Shown one piece after another: positions 8,541 through 18,785 of a stretch of DNA of 64,000 nucleotides (positions are counted from its first letter, which is position 1; the number at the start of each line of letters is the position of its first letter). Origin of the DNA: Skermanella sp. TT6 (GTDB lineage Bacteria; Pseudomonadota; Alphaproteobacteria; Azospirillales; Azospirillaceae); NCBI RefSeq assembly GCF_016653635.2, contig NZ_CP067420.1, positions 4,242,001 through 4,306,000 of the forward strand, in the 5' to 3' direction. Made by a program: the position numbers and the translations under genes. The notes below the pieces were generated by a model. It was not told the DNA's origin, searched no databases, and saw only the letters and a program-made list of their open reading frames with translations.

Positions 8541-9734
8541 TCAGAAAAGTTCGACATTGTCGTCGTCCGTGCCGTCCGACAGGCCCGGATCCACGCCGTC
8601 GGCCCCCCGGTATTCCGTTTCGTGGTCCAGCGCGCCGTGGGCATCCAGCGCGGATCCCGCCAGCAGCATGCGGCGGACGAAGCGCTGGCGAAGCTCGCTC
8701 AAGGTCATGCCGGACAGCAGCTGGTCCACCCATTCCTGCGGGAAGTCCGCCTGGGCGCCGGCCGGCAGCGCGAGGCGCGTCCTCGCGCCCAGTTCGCCAA
8801 GGCCGTTCGACATTACGGTCATGCCGTCGATCACATGGTCCAGGCGCTGCTTGGCCAGGTCCTGGAACTGCATCCGGGTGATGACCTGGCTGATATGGGC
8901 GGAAATCTCCGTTGAGACCCGCGCCGCGTCCTGGAGCACGCTTTGGAAATGCTGGCTCTGCGCGACCAGGCTCATCATCGTCATGTCGATGCGGTCCTTG
9001 GCGAGCATCTGGGGCGACAGGTCGGTGTTGGCGATGTCGCGCAGGATCTCGTGGCCGCGCCGCACGCCGACGACGACCGCGCCGACCTTGTCGCGCATGC
9101 GGCCGGCAAGGTCGCCGGTCGCCTTGGACAGGTGACGCACCTCGTTGGCGACCACCGCGAAGGTCCTGCCGGCCTCGCCCGCGCGGCTGGCCTCGATGGT
9201 CGCGTTCAGCGCCAGGAAATTGGTCTGGCGGTTGATGGTGTCGATGTCGGCGATGCTCTTCTCGACCTCGCCGACATCCCGGACCACGTCGTCCAGCACA
9301 TAGACCATCGTCATGGCCTGCTTCGACAGGTTGACGATGTTATTGACCATCTCAACCAGGATTTGCTGCATGGTCGCGACGACGCGGTCGAGCGGAATGG
9401 CTTCCCCGTCGATCGTGACGGAGTTGGCGACCGCGATGATGTCCTCCACCCTCTTGGTCTGCTCCCGCGCCGAGGTGGCGAGGTCGCGGAACCGCGAGCT
9501 GATCTCCAGCGTGCTGGACTCGACCAGGTCGCTGGTCCGCCTCACCTCGATCGCCAGAGCGTCCAGGCAGTGGTTCTGAAGCTCGGAAAAGCCGAGCCAA
9601 CGGCCCAGCAACTCGTCATGCCGGGCATCGGCCGGCAATTCAGCCGCCGGCGTCGGAGCCGAAACCGGGCGGATCGCCGCCGGAAGCGCGTCTGAACGGC
9701 TGCCGGCGATGCTCTTCAACAATCCGAACGACAT
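8541..9734 (-). CDS. Soluble methyl-accepting chemotaxis-like protein
   Basis: The 397-residue protein has no convincing membrane segment. The central part holds the MCP signalling hairpin tip ([20 protein letters not shown]) followed by [10 protein letters not shown], flanked by helical regions. It is therefore a cytoplasmic receptor expected to contact CheA/CheW. The N-terminal 40 residues are low complexity and Pro/Ala-rich. The C-terminus is acidic and ends VELF, without the aromatic docking pentapeptide seen in the transmembrane MCP upstream. It follows cheB after 23 bases and precedes the STAS/RsbW genes, so it may link the two modules. The ligand is unknown. Confidence 0.88.
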   Translation of the reverse strand: MSFGLLKSIAGSRSDALPAAIRPVSAPTPAAELPADARHDELLGRWLGFSELQNHCLDALAIEVRRTSDLVESSTLEISSRFRDLATSAREQTKRVEDIIAVANSVTIDGEAIPLDRVVATMQQILVEMVNNIVNLSKQAMTMVYVLDDVVRDVGEVEKSIADIDTINRQTNFLALNATIEASRAGEAGRTFAVVANEVRHLSKATGDLAGRMRDKVGAVVVGVRRGHEILRDIANTDLSPQMLAKDRIDMTMMSLVAQSQHFQSVLQDAARVSTEISAHISQVITRMQFQDLAKQRLDHVIDGMTVMSNGLGELGARTRLALPAGAQADFPQEWVDQLLSGMTLSELRQRFVRRMLLAGSALDAHGALDHETEYRGADGVDPGLSDGTDDDNVELF

Positions 9735-9757
9735 CGGTCAGTCTCCCCCGTCCGTCA

Positions 9758-10807
9758 TCAGGTCGACCGTGCGGCAGGGGCCGCCGCGGCGCGCAGCATC
9801 TCGGCCGGGATCTGCCCGAGCGGCATCTCGACGGCGACGCCGCCGGCCAGCTTGGCCATGCGCGGCATGCCGTAGACGACGCAGCTCTGCTCGTTCTCCC
9901 CGATCGTCCAGGCTCCCGCGGCATGCATCGCCGCCATCCCGGAGGCGCCGTCGCGCCCCATCCCCGACAGGATCACGCCGACCGCGTTTGCGCCCGCCAC
10001 CTCGGCGACCGAATTGAACAGGACGTCGACCGACGGCCTGTGACCGCTGACCGGCGGTCCGTCGACGATCTCGCATAGATAGCCGAAGCCGTCCCGGCGC
10101 AGCGCCATATGCCGGTCGCCGGGGGCGATCAGCACCTCGCCGGCCGTGACGCGCATGCCCGCCTCGGCCATCCTGACGGTCAGCGCGGACTGGCGGTCCA
10201 GCCGGGCGGCGAAGCTGGGCACGTAGAAGGCGCCCATGTGCTGGACGATCAGGATCGGCGGCGACCCTTCCGGCAGCACCTCCAGGATGTCGCGGATCCG
10301 CTCGACGCCGCCCGTGGAGGCACCCAGCGCGATCAGCCGGCCGCTGCCGCCGCGGACGCCCGCCTTGGCCCGGGCGGGCTTCGTCCGGGGAGGTCCCAGG
10401 CGGACATGGGCCGCCACCTTCAACTTGCCGACCAGTTCGTCGCGGAAGTCGGCGAATCGCTCCCCCTCGGCACCGTTGGGCTTGGCGATGCAGTCGATCG
10501 CCCCCAGTTCCAGCGCCCGGACGGTGGCGTCGGCCCCCTCGCGGGTCAGGGTCGAGACCATGACCACCGGCATCGGCCGAAGCGTCATGATCTTTTCCAG
10601 GAAAGTCAGCCCGTCCATGCGCGGCATCTCCACGTCCAGCGTCAGGACGTCCGGATTGGCCGACTTGATCATCTCCCGTGCCTCGTAGGGATCGGCGGCA
10701 TGGCCGACCACCTCGAACCCCGGCTCTGCGGCCAGCGCCTCGGTGAGCATCCGGCGCATCAGCGCGCTGTCGTCCACGATCGCGACCCGGATCGGCTTGC
10801 CCATCAT
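9758..10807 (-). CDS. cheB: Chemotaxis response regulator protein-glutamate methylesterase CheB
   Basis: CheB removes methyl groups from MCP glutamates when its receiver is phosphorylated by CheA. The 349-residue protein has an N-terminal receiver (Asp12/13, phosphoacceptor Asp58, KPN lysine) and a C-terminal methylesterase domain. The catalytic triad motifs are visible: GASTGG (Ser), QHMG (His) and GMGRDG (Asp). The first of two consecutive ATG codons overlaps the cheD stop (TGATG), indicating translational coupling. It belongs to the cheR-cheD-cheB adaptation block. Confidence 0.96.
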   Translation of the reverse strand: MMGKPIRVAIVDDSALMRRMLTEALAAEPGFEVVGHAADPYEAREMIKSANPDVLTLDVEMPRMDGLTFLEKIMTLRPMPVVMVSTLTREGADATVRALELGAIDCIAKPNGAEGERFADFRDELVGKLKVAAHVRLGPPRTKPARAKAGVRGGSGRLIALGASTGGVERIRDILEVLPEGSPPILIVQHMGAFYVPSFAARLDRQSALTVRMAEAGMRVTAGEVLIAPGDRHMALRRDGFGYLCEIVDGPPVSGHRPSVDVLFNSVAEVAGANAVGVILSGMGRDGASGMAAMHAAGAWTIGENEQSCVVYGMPRMAKLAGGVAVEMPLGQIPAEMLRAAAAPAARST

Positions 10808-11451
10808 CAGTCCCCGAACAGCTCGATATCGCCTTCGACCGGCCTGGCGCCCAGGTCGGACATGAACCGCATTTCGCTGCGGATGGTGTCCTCCACCGCG
10901 TCCTGCCGGATCAGGCGACGCATAACCTTCCCGGTGCTCGGGAAATAATGGACCCGCCGCGCGAGGGTGCCGCCCAGATCCTGCGCGGCCAGGGTCAATC
11001 CCTCGGCGGCGATGAAGCCCAGCACGAACTCCGCGTTGCGACGCCCGACGGGATTGCTGCTGGCGATCACCTTGGCGCCGCCGAACACCTTCACCTCCAG
11101 CCGGTCGCGCCGGCCGCCCCGCCGAAGGATCTCGTTGATCAGCCGTTCCATGGCGACGCCGCCGTACCGTGCGGCGGCGTTGGCTCCGCCGTCGTTCCCG
11201 GCGGGCGCTTCGGGCAGCAGGAAATGGTTCATGCCGCCCAGGCCCAGCACGGGATCGCGGACGCAGGCGGCGATGCAGGAGCCGAGGGTGGTGACCAGCA
11301 TCTCGTCGGGCCGCTGGGTGATCTTGTGCTCGCCGAGCAGAACCTTGACGGCATGGGCCCGGAAGCCCGGATGGAAATAGCCTTCGTTGGGCTCGTCGGG
11401 GTCCGGGACATCCCCTCTGCGGTCGTCGAGTGCGCGAGCGGCGTGCTTCAT
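10807..11451 (-). CDS. cheD: Chemoreceptor glutamine deamidase CheD
   Basis: CheD deamidates glutamines of chemoreceptors and can interact with CheY or CheC type phosphatases. The 214-residue protein contains TTLGSCIA with the catalytic cysteine and GGMNHFLLP with the catalytic histidine. It has a 35-residue N-terminal extension and a C-terminal tail longer than minimal CheD. Both junctions overlap: ATGA with cheR upstream and TGATG with cheB downstream. Confidence 0.95.
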   Translation of the reverse strand: MKHAARALDDRRGDVPDPDEPNEGYFHPGFRAHAVKVLLGEHKITQRPDEMLVTTLGSCIAACVRDPVLGLGGMNHFLLPEAPAGNDGGANAAARYGGVAMERLINEILRRGGRRDRLEVKVFGGAKVIASSNPVGRRNAEFVLGFIAAEGLTLAAQDLGGTLARRVHYFPSTGKVMRRLIRQDAVEDTIRSEMRFMSDLGARPVEGDIELFGD

Positions 11452-12395
11452 GGCATGGCCTGATAGCTGGTCGGCCCCACTTGGCGAAACTGTTCGGAAA
11501 CGCCGTAGAGACTCTCTGAATGGCCGAGATAGAGATGCCCGTCGCCATCAAGCAGTTGATGGAACTTCCCTATCACTTCCGTTCTACCATGCCTGTCGAA
11601 ATAGATAAGCACGTTGCGGCAGAAGATCGCATCGAAGGGGCCGCGCATCGGCCAGTCTTCGAGCAGGTTCAGCGGCTTTAAGGTAATCATGCTGCGCAGA
11701 CTCTCCCCCATCGAGAGCACCCGCCGGTTTGCCTGCTGCTGCTCCGACGTGTGGCGCGAGCGGACTGCCGCGGGTATGGCGCTTGCGGCTTCCACGGCGT
11801 AGACGCCCCGCCGCGCCGTCTCGACCATGTGTGTGTCGATGTCGGTCGCCAGGATCCTGACGTCCCAGCGGTGGAGGTCGGGCACCGTGGACGCTACGGT
11901 CATCGCGATCGTGTAGGGCTCCTCGCCCGAGGAACAGCCTGCCGACCAGATCCGCAGGCGCGGCTTGGCTGCGCCGGCCTCCCGTTCCTGGACCCGGGGC
12001 AGCACCACCGTGGCCAGATGCTCGAAATGGTGCGGCTCCCGATAGAAGCGGGTCAGGTTGGTGGTCAGGGCATTGACCAGCAGGCCGATCTCGCTTTCCC
12101 CCGACCCGGACGACAGGAAGGCGCAATAGGCGTCGAAGTCCGCCATGCCCAGGTCCCGCAGCCGGCGGGCAAGGCGGGAATAGACCATTTCCACCTTGTG
12201 GGGAGCGAGATGGATGCCCGTGAGTTGCTGGAGCAGCGCCGCGATCTGGTCGAAATGCCCGCGGGTGAAATGGAACTCGCGCTCGCCGGTGGACCGGGAC
12301 AGGCTTCTTTCCCGATCCCGGCCGGCCGGCGCGCTCCGGTGCGCCGCTTCAGTCATTCGATCCCTCCCGCGCGGGGGCATGTCGCCAGATGTCAT
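11448..12395 (-). CDS. cheR: Chemotaxis protein methyltransferase CheR
   Basis: CheR uses S-adenosylmethionine to methylate MCP glutamates. The 315-residue product has the N-terminal helical CheR domain and a Rossmann methyltransferase domain with SAGCSSGEEPY (SAM-binding loop) and FCRNVLIYFD. The upstream MCP ends in DWKEF, a plausible docking pentapeptide for the CheR beta-subdomain. The start at 12395 is uncertain, since an ATG 13 codons later also fits. The stop overlaps the cheD start. Confidence 0.95.
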   Translation of the reverse strand: MTSGDMPPRGRDRMTEAAHRSAPAGRDRERSLSRSTGEREFHFTRGHFDQIAALLQQLTGIHLAPHKVEMVYSRLARRLRDLGMADFDAYCAFLSSGSGESEIGLLVNALTTNLTRFYREPHHFEHLATVVLPRVQEREAGAAKPRLRIWSAGCSSGEEPYTIAMTVASTVPDLHRWDVRILATDIDTHMVETARRGVYAVEAASAIPAAVRSRHTSEQQQANRRVLSMGESLRSMITLKPLNLLEDWPMRGPFDAIFCRNVLIYFDRHGRTEVIGKFHQLLDGDGHLYLGHSESLYGVSEQFRQVGPTSYQAMP

Positions 12396-12437
12396 GAAAG
12401 GTAATGAAACGTCACGAGCCGGAGCTGCCGCGCCCGC

Positions 12438-15155
12438 TCAGAACTCCTTCCAATCGGGGTCGTCGTTGGTCTCCACCCGGCGCAGGGTGGTCGGGTGCGG
12501 GACGACCCGCTTGCCTTCGGAGGCGGCGGGGCGGGCCGCCGGACGGGGAGCGGAACGCCCGCCGCCCACGGTCTTGCGCATCGGGACCGGCGCGGGCCGC
12601 GACGGGAGCTCTTCGGCAGCGGCCAGGCCGCCGGAGACGCTGAAGAACGAGATCAGCGAGCCGAGATCATGGGCCTGCCCCTCCATCGAACGCGCCGCGG
12701 CCGAACTCTGCTCGACCAGCGCCGCGTTCTTCTGGGTCATCTCGTCCATCTGGGCGACGGCGCCGTTGATCTCGTCCAGGCCGTTGGCCTGCTCGGCGGT
12801 CGCGCGGGCGATCTCCGCGACCAAATCGGCCACCCTGCTGACACCCGCCACGATGTCCGACAGCGCGCCGCCGGCGTTCCCGACCAGGTCGACGCCGTCG
12901 CGCACCTGGGTGTTGCTGTCGATGATCAGCGCCTTGATCTCCTTCGACGCCTGGGCCGAGCGCTGGGCCAGCGTCCGGACCTCCTGCGCCACCACCGCGA
13001 AGCCGCGTCCGGCGTCGCCCGCCCGGGCGGCCTCGACCGCCGCGTTCAGCGCCAGGAGATTGGTCTGGAAGGCGATCTCGTCGATCACGCCGATGATGTC
13101 GCTGATCTTCTGGCTGGAGCTCTCGATCCTGCGCATGGCATCCACCGCATCGCCGGCGACCTTGCCGCCGCGATCGGCGGCGGTACGGGCGGTCGAGGCG
13201 ACTTCGTTGACCTGCTTGGCATTGTCGGCGTTGCTGCGCACCGTCGCGGCGAGTTGCTCCATGCTGGCCGCCGTCTCCTCCAGGCTGGAAGCCTGCTGCT
13301 CGGTCCGTTCGGACAGGTCGAGGCTTCCCGCCGAAACCTCGCGCGCCGCTTCGGAGATCGCGGCCGTGGACTGGCTGATCCGGCCCACGATGTCCGAGAG
13401 CTTTTCGGCCGTGGAGTTGAAGTCGCTCTTGAGGCGCTGGAAGACGCCTTCGTAGTCCTTCTCGATCCGGCGGGTCAGGTCGCCGTGGGACAGGGACTGG
13501 AGGACGGAGGCCAGATCCTCGGCGACGGCGCAGACATTCTCCGCCAGATCATTGATGCCCTCGCTGACAGTCAGGAAGAACCCGCTCTTGCCCGCCAGTT
13601 CGATCCGGGCGGAGAAGTCGCCCCGCACCGCGCCGGCGACGATGCCGCCGATCTCCTCCTCGACCTGGAGCTCCTCTGTCAGGTCGCGCCATTCGATGAT
13701 GGTGCCGAGGCGTTCCCCGCGCTGGCCGGACACCGGATGGGCGATGACCTGGAAGGTATGGCCGCCGGCCTTGGCGATGCCCTTGTGACTGCCGGTCAAC
13801 CCGTCGAGCAGCCGGCGCTGGTGCGACGGATCGCGATGGAAGATGTCGATGTTCGTCCCGATCAGGGTCTTCGAGTCGAAGGCCGGCAGGCTCTTGCGCA
13901 GATCGGCCTCGCACGCGCCGAACATGCCCATGATCGCCCGGTTGCAATAGACGATCTTGCCGTCCGCGTCGGACATCATGATGTTGGCGCTGACGTTGTC
14001 GAGGCCGATCCGGGTCCGCACCGCCGCCACGGCGACGGTCTTGAACGCATCCACGGCGCGCGCCATGTCGCCCAGTTCGTCACGGTCGGCGGTGCCGGGA
14101 ACCGTGACGGCGAGGTCGCCGTCGGTCAGGTCGGCCATCACCTTGCGGAGCGCGTTGACCGGGTTGATGATGCTGCGCGAGATCAGGTTGGCGGCGATGA
14201 TCCCGAGCAGGATGGAGATCACGCCGATGATCATGGTGATCGTCAGGGCGGTCCGGGCCTGCGCCGCCGCCGCGGCCTCGATTTCCGTCTGGCTCGCTTC
14301 CGCCGAGCTGACGATCTCGACCGCCTTCTTCGAGGTGGCCGTGCCCACGTTGAGCAGGACGTCGTCGCGCAGCCGGAGGATCTCCACGTTGCTCGACAGG
14401 ATCTCGTTGAAACCGGCGGTGAACTGCTTGACCCCCTCGGCGAGGGCGGCCCTGACCTCCTGCAGCTTCGGATCCTTCAGTTCCGCGTCGAATTGTTCGA
14501 GATGCAGGCGCAGTTCGGCGATGTTGTCATCGAACTTCTGCCGGGCCGACTGGTCCCCGCTGGTCAGGAACCGTTCGGCCGCCAGCCGCGCGACAAGCCA
14601 GTGCCCCTCCGCCTCCGCGGCGGCGAACGACGCGGCGATCGCGCCCGCGGCCGCGGACTTGTCCTTCAGTTCGGCGAAGTGCCCGAAGACCCTGTCGGCC
14701 AAGGGCTCCATCCGTTCGCGCAGCAGGGTGTCCTGCCGGGTCCGCAGGTCCACCAGCTTCTCGAAGTTGACCAGGTAGTCGGCGGCGAGCGCTTCGATGT
14801 CGGCCACCAGCCTCAGGCGCATCGGGTCTTCGACCGCCTTCTTCGTGGTGCCGATGTGGCCCATCAGCGTGGCGTGCAGGTCTCTGACGATCGGCGGCAG
14901 CTTCTGGTCTCCGCTGTACGCGAAGTTGCGCGCGGTGATGCGGAGACCGACCATCTCGGACTCCAGGTCCTTGGCGAGCCTCGCCTCCTCCCCGATGTCG
15001 CTCAAGTGATGGATAACGGCCGCGGTGTCCAGCAGGCTGTATCCGCCATAGCCGAAGCCGGCGACCAGCAGGCCGACCATCAGGCCGAACGCGAGCCACA
15101 GGCGCTTTTTGATGCCGAGCCGAGCCGGGGCGGAGGTTCGATCGGTGACGGACAT
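12438..15155 (-). CDS. Transmembrane methyl-accepting chemotaxis protein with PAS and tandem HAMP
   Basis: The 905-residue receptor has a first membrane helix at about 20-42, a helical periplasmic sensor of roughly 250 residues, and a second membrane helix near 298-320. A HAMP domain, a PAS-like domain (about 380-500), a second HAMP-like segment and the MCP signalling domain (about 590-850) follow. The hairpin tip reads [20 protein letters not shown]. The C-terminus ends DWKEF, matching the xWxxF tether used by CheR and CheB. The gene lies 24 bases after cheW. The PAS domain could bind a cofactor or small ligand, but nothing in the sequence identifies it. Confidence 0.93.
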   Translation of the reverse strand: MSVTDRTSAPARLGIKKRLWLAFGLMVGLLVAGFGYGGYSLLDTAAVIHHLSDIGEEARLAKDLESEMVGLRITARNFAYSGDQKLPPIVRDLHATLMGHIGTTKKAVEDPMRLRLVADIEALAADYLVNFEKLVDLRTRQDTLLRERMEPLADRVFGHFAELKDKSAAAGAIAASFAAAEAEGHWLVARLAAERFLTSGDQSARQKFDDNIAELRLHLEQFDAELKDPKLQEVRAALAEGVKQFTAGFNEILSSNVEILRLRDDVLLNVGTATSKKAVEIVSSAEASQTEIEAAAAAQARTALTITMIIGVISILLGIIAANLISRSIINPVNALRKVMADLTDGDLAVTVPGTADRDELGDMARAVDAFKTVAVAAVRTRIGLDNVSANIMMSDADGKIVYCNRAIMGMFGACEADLRKSLPAFDSKTLIGTNIDIFHRDPSHQRRLLDGLTGSHKGIAKAGGHTFQVIAHPVSGQRGERLGTIIEWRDLTEELQVEEEIGGIVAGAVRGDFSARIELAGKSGFFLTVSEGINDLAENVCAVAEDLASVLQSLSHGDLTRRIEKDYEGVFQRLKSDFNSTAEKLSDIVGRISQSTAAISEAAREVSAGSLDLSERTEQQASSLEETAASMEQLAATVRSNADNAKQVNEVASTARTAADRGGKVAGDAVDAMRRIESSSQKISDIIGVIDEIAFQTNLLALNAAVEAARAGDAGRGFAVVAQEVRTLAQRSAQASKEIKALIIDSNTQVRDGVDLVGNAGGALSDIVAGVSRVADLVAEIARATAEQANGLDEINGAVAQMDEMTQKNAALVEQSSAAARSMEGQAHDLGSLISFFSVSGGLAAAEELPSRPAPVPMRKTVGGGRSAPRPAARPAASEGKRVVPHPTTLRRVETNDDPDWKEF

Positions 15156-15179
15156 GGTGGAATCCCCTTGCGGCTCCGC

Positions 15180-15722
15180 TCAGGCCTGCGCCTGATGCGG
15201 GATCTGGATAGGATGGGAAGCGAGCACCTCGACGGCGTCCCCGGCGAACAGGCGGGTCACGTCCAGCAAGGTCACCATGCGGTTCTCCGCCGTGACCAGC
15301 CCGCTCAGGTATTGTTGGTCGATCAGCCCGCTGTCGATATCCGGCGGCGGCTTCACCGCGTCGTGGGCGACGGTCAGGATGTCGGATATGGCGTCCACCA
15401 GGATGCCCCGGGTACGTTCACCGACCTGCAGGACCACCACCACGTGGCGTTTGGTCACCTCGGTCTGGCCACCGCCGAAGCGGGCGCGCAGGTCGAAGAT
15501 CGGGATGATGATGCCGCGCAGGTTGACCACGCCGCGCACGTAGTCGGGCATGTTGGGAAGCTTGGTCTCCGGCGTCCAGCCGCGGATCTCGCGCACGGAC
15601 AGGATGTTGACGCCGTACTCCTCCGTCCCGACGGTAAAGGTGACGTATTGTTCCTCGGCCGAAGCCGGTCCGGCCTGATCTCGCGGAACGGCCGGCAGGG
15701 CGGCCGAAGGGACTGTTGCCAT
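15180..15722 (-). CDS. cheW: Chemotaxis adaptor protein CheW
   Basis: CheW couples receptors to the CheA kinase. The 180-residue protein is a single CheW domain preceded by about 20 low-complexity residues. Typical segments are EYGVNILSVREIRGW, VRGVVNLRGIIIPIFDLR and the late MVTLLDVTRLF strand. It starts 10 bases after the cheA stop and is followed by the MCP gene. Confidence 0.96.
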   Translation of the reverse strand: MATVPSAALPAVPRDQAGPASAEEQYVTFTVGTEEYGVNILSVREIRGWTPETKLPNMPDYVRGVVNLRGIIIPIFDLRARFGGGQTEVTKRHVVVVLQVGERTRGILVDAISDILTVAHDAVKPPPDIDSGLIDQQYLSGLVTAENRMVTLLDVTRLFAGDAVEVLASHPIQIPHQAQA

Positions 15723-15732
15723 CTGTCTTATC

Positions 15733-17859
15733 CTAGGCGGCGGGCAGTGCGGCGGCGGGGACCGCGCGCGCAGGGGTGTTGCGGCTCATGCTCTGCAGGC
15801 CGGCGACGTCGAGGATCAGGGCGACGCGACCATCGCCCAGGATGGTCGCGGCGGAGACGCCGTCGAGACGCTGGAAGTTGCTTTCCAGGCTCTTGATGAC
15901 GACCTGCTGCTGGCCGAGCACCTCGTCCACCACGAGACCGAGGCGCCCGCCCTCCTCCGTCTCGACCAGGACGACCAGGCCCCGCGTCGGATCGCCGATC
16001 GCGCCGTCGATCCGGAACAGGCGGTCGACATAGACCAGACGCACGTACTCGCCGCGCGCCATGATGACGTCGCACTGGTTCGCGACGCTCTGCAGGTCGG
16101 CCTTGCGGGGCCGCAGGCTTTCTATGATGTTGGTCAGCGGCAGCACGAAACGCTGCTCGCCGACCGAGATGACCATGCCGTCCAGCACGGCCAGGGTGAG
16201 CGGAAGCGACAGCACGAAGCGCGTGCCCACGCCCGGCGTCGAATGGACGCCGATCCGCCCGCCCAGGCTGGCGATGTTGCGCCGGACGACGTCCATGCCC
16301 ACGCCGCGGCCCGAGATCGCCGAGACGGCGTCGGCCGTGGAGAAGCCGGGCAGGAAGATGAGGTTGTCGATCTCCTCCTCCGACAGGCCGGCGCCGGCGG
16401 GGACGAGCCCCTGCTCGACCGCCTTCTGGAGCACCCGCTGCCGGTTGATTCCCCGCCCGTCGTCGGCCACCTCGATCACGATCCGGCCGGACCGGTGCTG
16501 CGCGGAGAGATGGACCGTCCCGCTGCGCGGCTTGCCGACCGTCTCCCGCTCGTCAGGCGTTTCCAGGCCGTGGTCGATCGAATTGCGGATCATGTGGGTC
16601 AGCGGGTCGACCAGGTTCTCGACCACGGTCTTGTCCACCTCCGTGGTCTCCCCCGAGGTGGCGAGCATGACTTCCTTGCCGGTCTGGGCGGCGACCTCGC
16701 GGACCAGCCGGGGCATGCGGGAGAACACCGACCGGACCTGCTGCGCCCGGATCGCCATCACGCTCTCCTGGAGTTCGCGGGTGTGGCGGCTCAGCTCCTC
16801 CAGCCCCTCGACCAGCTGCTGGAGCGTGCCGGGCGGCACGTCGCGGAGCTGTTCGCTGATCATCGCCTGGGTGATGACCATCTCGCCGACAAGGTTGACC
16901 AGCCGGTCCACCTTGTCCAGATCGACCCGGATCGTGTGACCGCCCAGCCCGCCGCCGGCCGCGGCACCGGAACCCGGACCCGGGCCGCCTTCCGGCCGGA
17001 CCGGGGCTGCCTGGGCGCCGTCGACCGCGCCGGCTTCGTAGACGGTCAGCTGGCCGGGCGGGACATAGGGCAGGTTCTCCTCGAACACGCCGAACGCCTC
17101 CTCCTCCCCGCCGTCGGCGGAGCCGGTGGTCTCGACGATGTCCACCTGGCAGTCGTCCACGACGAATTCGAAGACGTCGCGGATCGCCGCCTCGTCGGTG
17201 GCGCCGGTCAGGGCGATCTGCCAGAACAGGTGAAGGCTTTCGCCATCCAGTTCGAAGAGCGGCGGAACCCGCCCCATGTCGCAGACCACCTCGGCCTGGC
17301 CGAGCCGCTTCAGGGCCCGGAGCAGGAAGGCCGGCTCGTTGCCGCTGAGCAGGAGGTCGCTCTTGGGCATGAAGTATATGACGAAGCTGCGGGCCGCCGG
17401 CACCGGCGCCTTCCGCGCCGCGGTCGGCTGCGGCGCCGGAGCGCCGGGACCGGACGCTTCCTTGTGGAGGAAGCGCCTGAGGTCCGAGGCGGACGCGTCG
17501 GCGAGACCGGCCGGAACCGCCAGCCCGTCGCGGGCGCAGGTCAGGAGCCGGGCCATGACGTCGTTGGCCTGGATCAGGACATCCACCAATTCGGTCGTGA
17601 CACCGATCTGCTGCGACCGCAGGCGGTCCATGACCGCCTCGAACTCGTGGGTGAAGGCCACCAGCTGGGAAAAGCCGAAGGTGCCGCCGCCGCCTTTGAT
17701 CGAGTGGACGGCCCGGAACACGGCGTTGATCTCGTCCAGGTCGATGTTCTGCGGCGACAGGCGCAGCAGCCCCGCTTCGGCGACGGCGAGGAGTTCGGCG
17801 CATTCGTCGAAATATGTGGCCTTGAAGCGGTCGAGGTCGTCGAGGTAGGCGCCCGTCAT
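15733..17859 (-). CDS. cheA: Chemotaxis sensor histidine kinase CheA
   Basis: CheA autophosphorylates on its Hpt domain and passes the phosphate to CheY and CheB. The 708-residue protein shows an N-terminal Hpt domain with His52 in AVHSIKGGGGTFGF, a P2-like region around 150-260, a Pro/Gly-rich linker, a dimerisation helix pair, a GHKL ATPase domain (HMIRNSIDHGLE N box, DDGRGI G1, GRGVGMDVV G2) and a C-terminal CheW-like domain. It starts 7 bases after the cheY stop. The whole histidine-kinase set looks intact. Confidence 0.96.
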   Translation of the reverse strand: MTGAYLDDLDRFKATYFDECAELLAVAEAGLLRLSPQNIDLDEINAVFRAVHSIKGGGGTFGFSQLVAFTHEFEAVMDRLRSQQIGVTTELVDVLIQANDVMARLLTCARDGLAVPAGLADASASDLRRFLHKEASGPGAPAPQPTAARKAPVPAARSFVIYFMPKSDLLLSGNEPAFLLRALKRLGQAEVVCDMGRVPPLFELDGESLHLFWQIALTGATDEAAIRDVFEFVVDDCQVDIVETTGSADGGEEEAFGVFEENLPYVPPGQLTVYEAGAVDGAQAAPVRPEGGPGPGSGAAAGGGLGGHTIRVDLDKVDRLVNLVGEMVITQAMISEQLRDVPPGTLQQLVEGLEELSRHTRELQESVMAIRAQQVRSVFSRMPRLVREVAAQTGKEVMLATSGETTEVDKTVVENLVDPLTHMIRNSIDHGLETPDERETVGKPRSGTVHLSAQHRSGRIVIEVADDGRGINRQRVLQKAVEQGLVPAGAGLSEEEIDNLIFLPGFSTADAVSAISGRGVGMDVVRRNIASLGGRIGVHSTPGVGTRFVLSLPLTLAVLDGMVISVGEQRFVLPLTNIIESLRPRKADLQSVANQCDVIMARGEYVRLVYVDRLFRIDGAIGDPTRGLVVLVETEEGGRLGLVVDEVLGQQQVVIKSLESNFQRLDGVSAATILGDGRVALILDVAGLQSMSRNTPARAVPAAALPAA

Positions 17860-17866
17860 GGCCGGC

Positions 17867-18232
17867 TCAGCCCATGACCTTTTGCACGACCTGTATCAGC
17901 TTCTCGGGGTTGAACGGCTTGACGATCCATCCCGTAGCCCCGGCGGCCCGCCCCTCCTGCTTCTTGGCGTCATCCGATTCGGTCGTCAGCATGAGGATCG
18001 GCACGGTGCGGTGGCCGCCGCTGGCCCTGACCTTCCGGATCAGGCTGATGCCGTCCATGTTGGGCATGTTCAGGTCGGCCAGGATCAGGTCGACCTTGTG
18101 GCTGGCCAGGACCACCAGCGCCTGCTGTCCGTCGATGGCTTCGACGACGTCGAACCCGGCACCGCGCAGGGTGAAGGAGACCATCTCGCGCATGGTCCGC
18201 GAGTCGTCGACGGTCAGCACCTTCTTCTTCAT
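17867..18232 (-). CDS. cheY: Chemotaxis response regulator CheY
   Basis: This is a single-domain receiver of 121 residues with Asp9/Asp10, phosphoacceptor Asp53 in DLILADLNMP and the switch Lys in WIVKPF. It would carry the CheA signal to the flagellar motor or to another target. The ATG at 18232 overlaps the STAS stop (ATGA), so I prefer it to an in-frame ATG four codons upstream. Confidence 0.94.
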   Translation of the reverse strand: MKKKVLTVDDSRTMREMVSFTLRGAGFDVVEAIDGQQALVVLASHKVDLILADLNMPNMDGISLIRKVRASGGHRTVPILMLTTESDDAKKQEGRAAGATGWIVKPFNPEKLIQVVQKVMG

Positions 18233-18552
18233 TTCAGGCTCCACTCCTTAAGCCAGCCGGCCAGGCCGAGGTCCGCGCACACGTCCGTCAGGACATCCGA
18301 CGGCGCGGCGATGGCGAAACGCTGGCCGGTCCCCTCGGCGTGCCGGGTCGCCGCCACCAGCGCCTGCACGGCGGCCGTGCTTGCCCGCTCCACCGTCGCG
18401 GCGATCACGACGATGTCCGAATATTCGCTGAAGGCGGCCCGCAGGCTCTCCACCAGGGATGCGGCCATCGGCAGGTCGAGATCGTCCGGAAGGCTCAAGG
18501 TGGCCTTGCCTGCCTCGTTCTCCGAATGAATCAGGGGCAACAACTCGGCCAC
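18229..18552 (-). CDS. STAS-domain protein at the head of the chemotaxis run
   Basis: This is a short STAS domain of about 107 residues if translation begins at the GTG at 18552, which follows GGGGA at a suitable distance. A second in-frame GTG at 18609 would add 19 residues. The phosphorylation-site region reads ERASTAAVQAL, not the DSSG of classical anti-anti-sigma factors, so phosphorylation is less certain than in the STAS protein at 8173. STAS genes directly before cheY-cheA are a recurring alphaproteobacterial arrangement. The stop overlaps the cheY start by 4 bases. Confidence 0.8.
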   Translation of the reverse strand: MAELLPLIHSENEAGKATLSLPDDLDLPMAASLVESLRAAFSEYSDIVVIAATVERASTAAVQALVAATRHAEGTGQRFAIAAPSDVLTDVCADLGLAGWLKEWSLK

Positions 18553-18785
18553 GTCCCATCTATCCCCACGGCCCGGTCGGACCGACGGTCCCGCTGACTC
18601 CCAGCGCACCGTCCCGCCCGCCGACCAGCCAATGCTTTTTTTCTCTAATTGAATAAAACTTCCGGGTGTGAAGGATTGCCCCGTTGCCTGTCTGTTACCA
18701 GAACCGCGGGCACAGGTCTATCGCCAATTACGACTAAAGAGGTAATGCGCCCGCCATAGCGACGCCCCGTCGCGGCTGCTCGAGG

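Noticed and set aside
12495-15896. 1133-codon plus-strand frame opposite the MCP and cheW genes
   Set aside because: It mirrors well-supported chemotaxis genes, has shadow-type composition and contains no recognisable motif.
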